This document shows, piece by piece, positions 5,453 through 6,934 of a DNA stretch of 6,934 nt. Under the pieces are notes generated by a model. That model searched no databases and was not told the origin of the DNA. It saw only the letters and a program-made list of their open reading frames with translations. The stretch covers positions 1 through 6,934 of the forward strand of contig JACQPS010000279.1 of NCBI GenBank assembly GCA_016207445.1. Reading direction: 5' to 3'. This DNA is from Gemmatimonadota bacterium (GTDB lineage: Bacteria > Gemmatimonadota > Gemmatimonadetes > Longimicrobiales > RSA9). How positions within the stretch are numbered: the first letter of the stretch is position 1; each line of letters begins with the position of its first letter. A program made the position numbers and the translations under genes.

Positions 5453-5856
5453 GCGCGGCCGGCCGAGCGCCAGCACCGTCATACGGAGCGTGTGCTGCCA
5501 CTTTAGCCGCCACGTTTATCGGCTTGCGACTCGTCGGCCTCGGACGCTGGCTCCGCTGGTCCAGCCGGTGGACGGGGAAGGCGGAGGATTCTAGGCAGGA
5601 GCACGGCGCCATCAATGCGACCGTCCGCCGGGTGGCGGTAGTCGCGGCTTTTTTCCCCGGGCGCGCGCTCTGCCTCGAGCAGTCCGCCGCCATCCATCTG
5701 CTGCTGCGGCGCCGCGGGATTCCCGTCACCTTGCGGCTGGCCGTGAAGCCGTACCCGTTCAGCGCGCACGCCTGGGTGGAGCTGCGCGGCCGCCCTGTCA
5801 ACGAGCTGGAAGAGGCGGTGCGCGGCTTCGTGCTGCTGCCCGAGCTCGGCGGCTGA
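5449..5856 (+). CDS. Lasso peptide B2 protein (transglutaminase-like leader peptidase)
   Basis: B2 is the cysteine protease that removes the leader from the lasso precursor so that the cyclase can close the ring; it works with B1 on the cytosolic side. The 135-residue length is normal for a stand-alone B2. The N-terminal part (about 15-45) is the amphipathic helix region common in the family. The transglutaminase-like core follows, with catalytic C75 in FPGRALCLEQSAAIHLLLRR, then GIPVTLRLAV (90-99), and catalytic H107 in SAHAWVEL. The third catalytic position, where family members usually have Asp about 12 residues after His (often as VND), reads VNE here, with E119. Glu may replace Asp, so activity is likely but not certain. 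Start and stop are tightly packed between B1 (ATGA overlap) and C (three-base gap). Confidence 0.9.
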   Translation: MSAAGRAPAPSYGACAATLAATFIGLRLVGLGRWLRWSSRWTGKAEDSRQEHGAINATVRRVAVVAAFFPGRALCLEQSAAIHLLLRRRGIPVTLRLAVKPYPFSAHAWVELRGRPVNELEEAVRGFVLLPELGG

Positions 5857-5859
5857 GCC

Positions 5860-6934
5860 GTGTTCGTCTGCGGCGTCAGCCTGAACGGCGGCCCGACGGC
5901 CGCAGCCGATCTGTTTCAGTACCTCGCGCGCCTGCCCAGGGAGAAACGCGAATCGATGCGGCTCGTTGCATCGGGTTCGTTCGCGGCCGCCGTCGCTGAA
6001 GGCCGTGAAGCCCGGCGCCCGCTGCTGCGCCGGTGGGGCCACCTGGTGGGGGTGGGCGATGTGCGCCTCGACAATCGCGCCGAGGTGACCAGGTGGTCCC
6101 GCCAACTCTCTCGCGATGCGTGCGATCTCGAGGTCGTGCTGGCCGCCGTCGCCGCGTGTGGCCCGGAGTGCCTGACGCAGCTGGCCGGCGATTTCGCCCT
6201 TGTCCTCTGGGACGCCTCGACCCACCGCCTGGTGGCCGTGCGCGACGCGCTCGGCGTCCGCTCGCTCTTCTACCGGTCGAGCCCGAACCTGCTGGTGCTC
6301 TCGTCCTCGCTGAGCGCACTCTCCGCGGACGAACGGTACGACGCCGAGTACATCGCCGATTTTCTGGTCTCCGGCGCCTCCACGCCCCAACGGACCATCT
6401 GGGCGGGAACGAGTGCGCTGCCCGCGGGCACCATACTCATCCAGCGAGGCACCGTTCGGTCCTTCCGCCGCTACTGGTGTGCGGCGGATTTCCTGCCAGA
6501 GCAACGCGTCGACGAGCCCACCGCGATCGAGCGGTTCCGGGAGCTGTTCACAGATGCGGTTCGCTGTCGCATCGGCGACCAGGGCACCTGGGCCCAGCTT
6601 TCGGGCGGTCTCGACTCCTCCTCGATCGTGGCCACGGTCCAGTCGCTCCGGGAGGATGGGCGTGTCGCGCATGGCCTCGCGGGCACGGTCACGGTTGTCG
6701 ATGCCCTGGGCGAGGGTGATGAGACGGCGTTCTCCGACCTGGTCGTGCAGCGGTTTCAGCTCCGGAACGAGCAGATCGCGAATCACTGGCTCTGGCAAGA
6801 GGATGGGCGGCCGCCGCTCACGGAGGAGCCGCGCCTGTGGTACCCCTTCTTCGCCAGAGACCGCCGCCTCTACCGGACCGTGGCCGACGCCGGCGGCTCG
6901 GTGCTGCTGAGCGGCCTGGGCGCCGACCACTACC
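5860..6934 (+). CDS. Lasso peptide cyclase C (asparagine-synthetase-like), N-terminal part, truncated
   Basis: The C protein adenylates a Glu or Asp side chain of the core peptide with ATP and lets the freed N-terminus attack it, closing the macrolactam ring. The frame runs open from GTG 5860 to the window end, 358 complete codons of an expected 550-650. The glutaminase-like N-terminal domain (about 1-200) includes GDVRLDNR (66-73), LAGDFALVLWD (108-118) and VAVRDALGVRSLFY (125-138), typical of this superfamily. The synthetase domain shows the ATP-binding PP-loop SGGLDSSS (248-255) and SGLGAD (351-356) at the cut end. A Cys-Gly pair is found at residues 4-5 and not at position 2, so a working N-terminal-nucleophile glutaminase is not expected, as usual in lasso cyclases. 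GTG at 5860 is three bases after the B2 stop with only weak ribosome binding, which implies coupling. A general asparagine synthetase is the alternative, made unlikely by B1 and B2. Confidence 0.9.
   Translation, partial: MFVCGVSLNGGPTAAADLFQYLARLPREKRESMRLVASGSFAAAVAEGREARRPLLRRWGHLVGVGDVRLDNRAEVTRWSRQLSRDACDLEVVLAAVAACGPECLTQLAGDFALVLWDASTHRLVAVRDALGVRSLFYRSSPNLLVLSSSLSALSADERYDAEYIADFLVSGASTPQRTIWAGTSALPAGTILIQRGTVRSFRRYWCAADFLPEQRVDEPTAIERFRELFTDAVRCRIGDQGTWAQLSGGLDSSSIVATVQSLREDGRVAHGLAGTVTVVDALGEGDETAFSDLVVQRFQLRNEQIANHWLWQEDGRPPLTEEPRLWYPFFARDRRLYRTVADAGGSVLLSGLGADHY

Noticed and set aside
5503..6930. 475-codon open frame on the minus strand opposite B2 and C
   Set aside because: It lies antisense to the lasso genes, which carry catalytic motifs; it shows no recognisable domain.

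Overview
The window is GC-rich and gene-dense, with short intergenic gaps, start codons that include GTG, and several genes packed end to start. The gene set suggests a GC-rich Gram-negative-type bacterium, and the overall look is compatible with Gemmatimonadota, but that placement is an inference from style and not from a marker gene.

Left part (1-2323) is ordinary metabolism. On the minus strand lie the N-terminal part of a proline dehydrogenase (1-327, running off the window) and, overlapping its start, an unrecognised 117-residue protein (317-670) that may be read from a leaderless transcript. Divergent from these is a zinc-binding MDR oxidoreductase of the quinone-oxidoreductase-like type (778-1797), which keeps the structural-zinc cysteines but not the catalytic-zinc ligands. 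It converges on a small MazG-type nucleotide pyrophosphohydrolase (1881-2195, minus strand); a run of GATCCC-like hexamers sits between the two stop codons. Directly upstream of mazG, and overlapping it by ATGA, is a start-less 43-codon reading frame whose last residues resemble the C-terminus of a class-V aminotransferase/cysteine-desulfurase fold protein. It is best read as a gene remnant and may mark an old insertion or deletion boundary.

Middle part (2324-4951): a gap of about 285 bases with a possible promoter leads into a two-component system, a membrane sensor histidine kinase (2609-4252) and an OmpR/PhoB-type response regulator (4259-4951), separated by 6 bases.

Right part (4952-6934) is the start of a lasso-peptide biosynthetic operon: B1 (PqqD-like RiPP recognition element, 5144-5452), B2 (transglutaminase-like leader peptidase, 5449-5856) and C (asparagine-synthetase-like macrolactam cyclase, 5860 to the window end, truncated). 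The genes overlap or nearly touch and should be co-transcribed from a promoter at about 5062-5096. Upstream of that promoter is an array of CTTAC-like pentamers spaced exactly 11 bases apart (about 5008-5067), the geometry expected for tandem OmpR-family regulator binding. The simplest working model is that the neighbouring kinase/regulator pair controls the lasso operon. No convincing lasso precursor (A) gene is visible in the window; it, the rest of C and any exporter or isopeptidase probably lie to the right.
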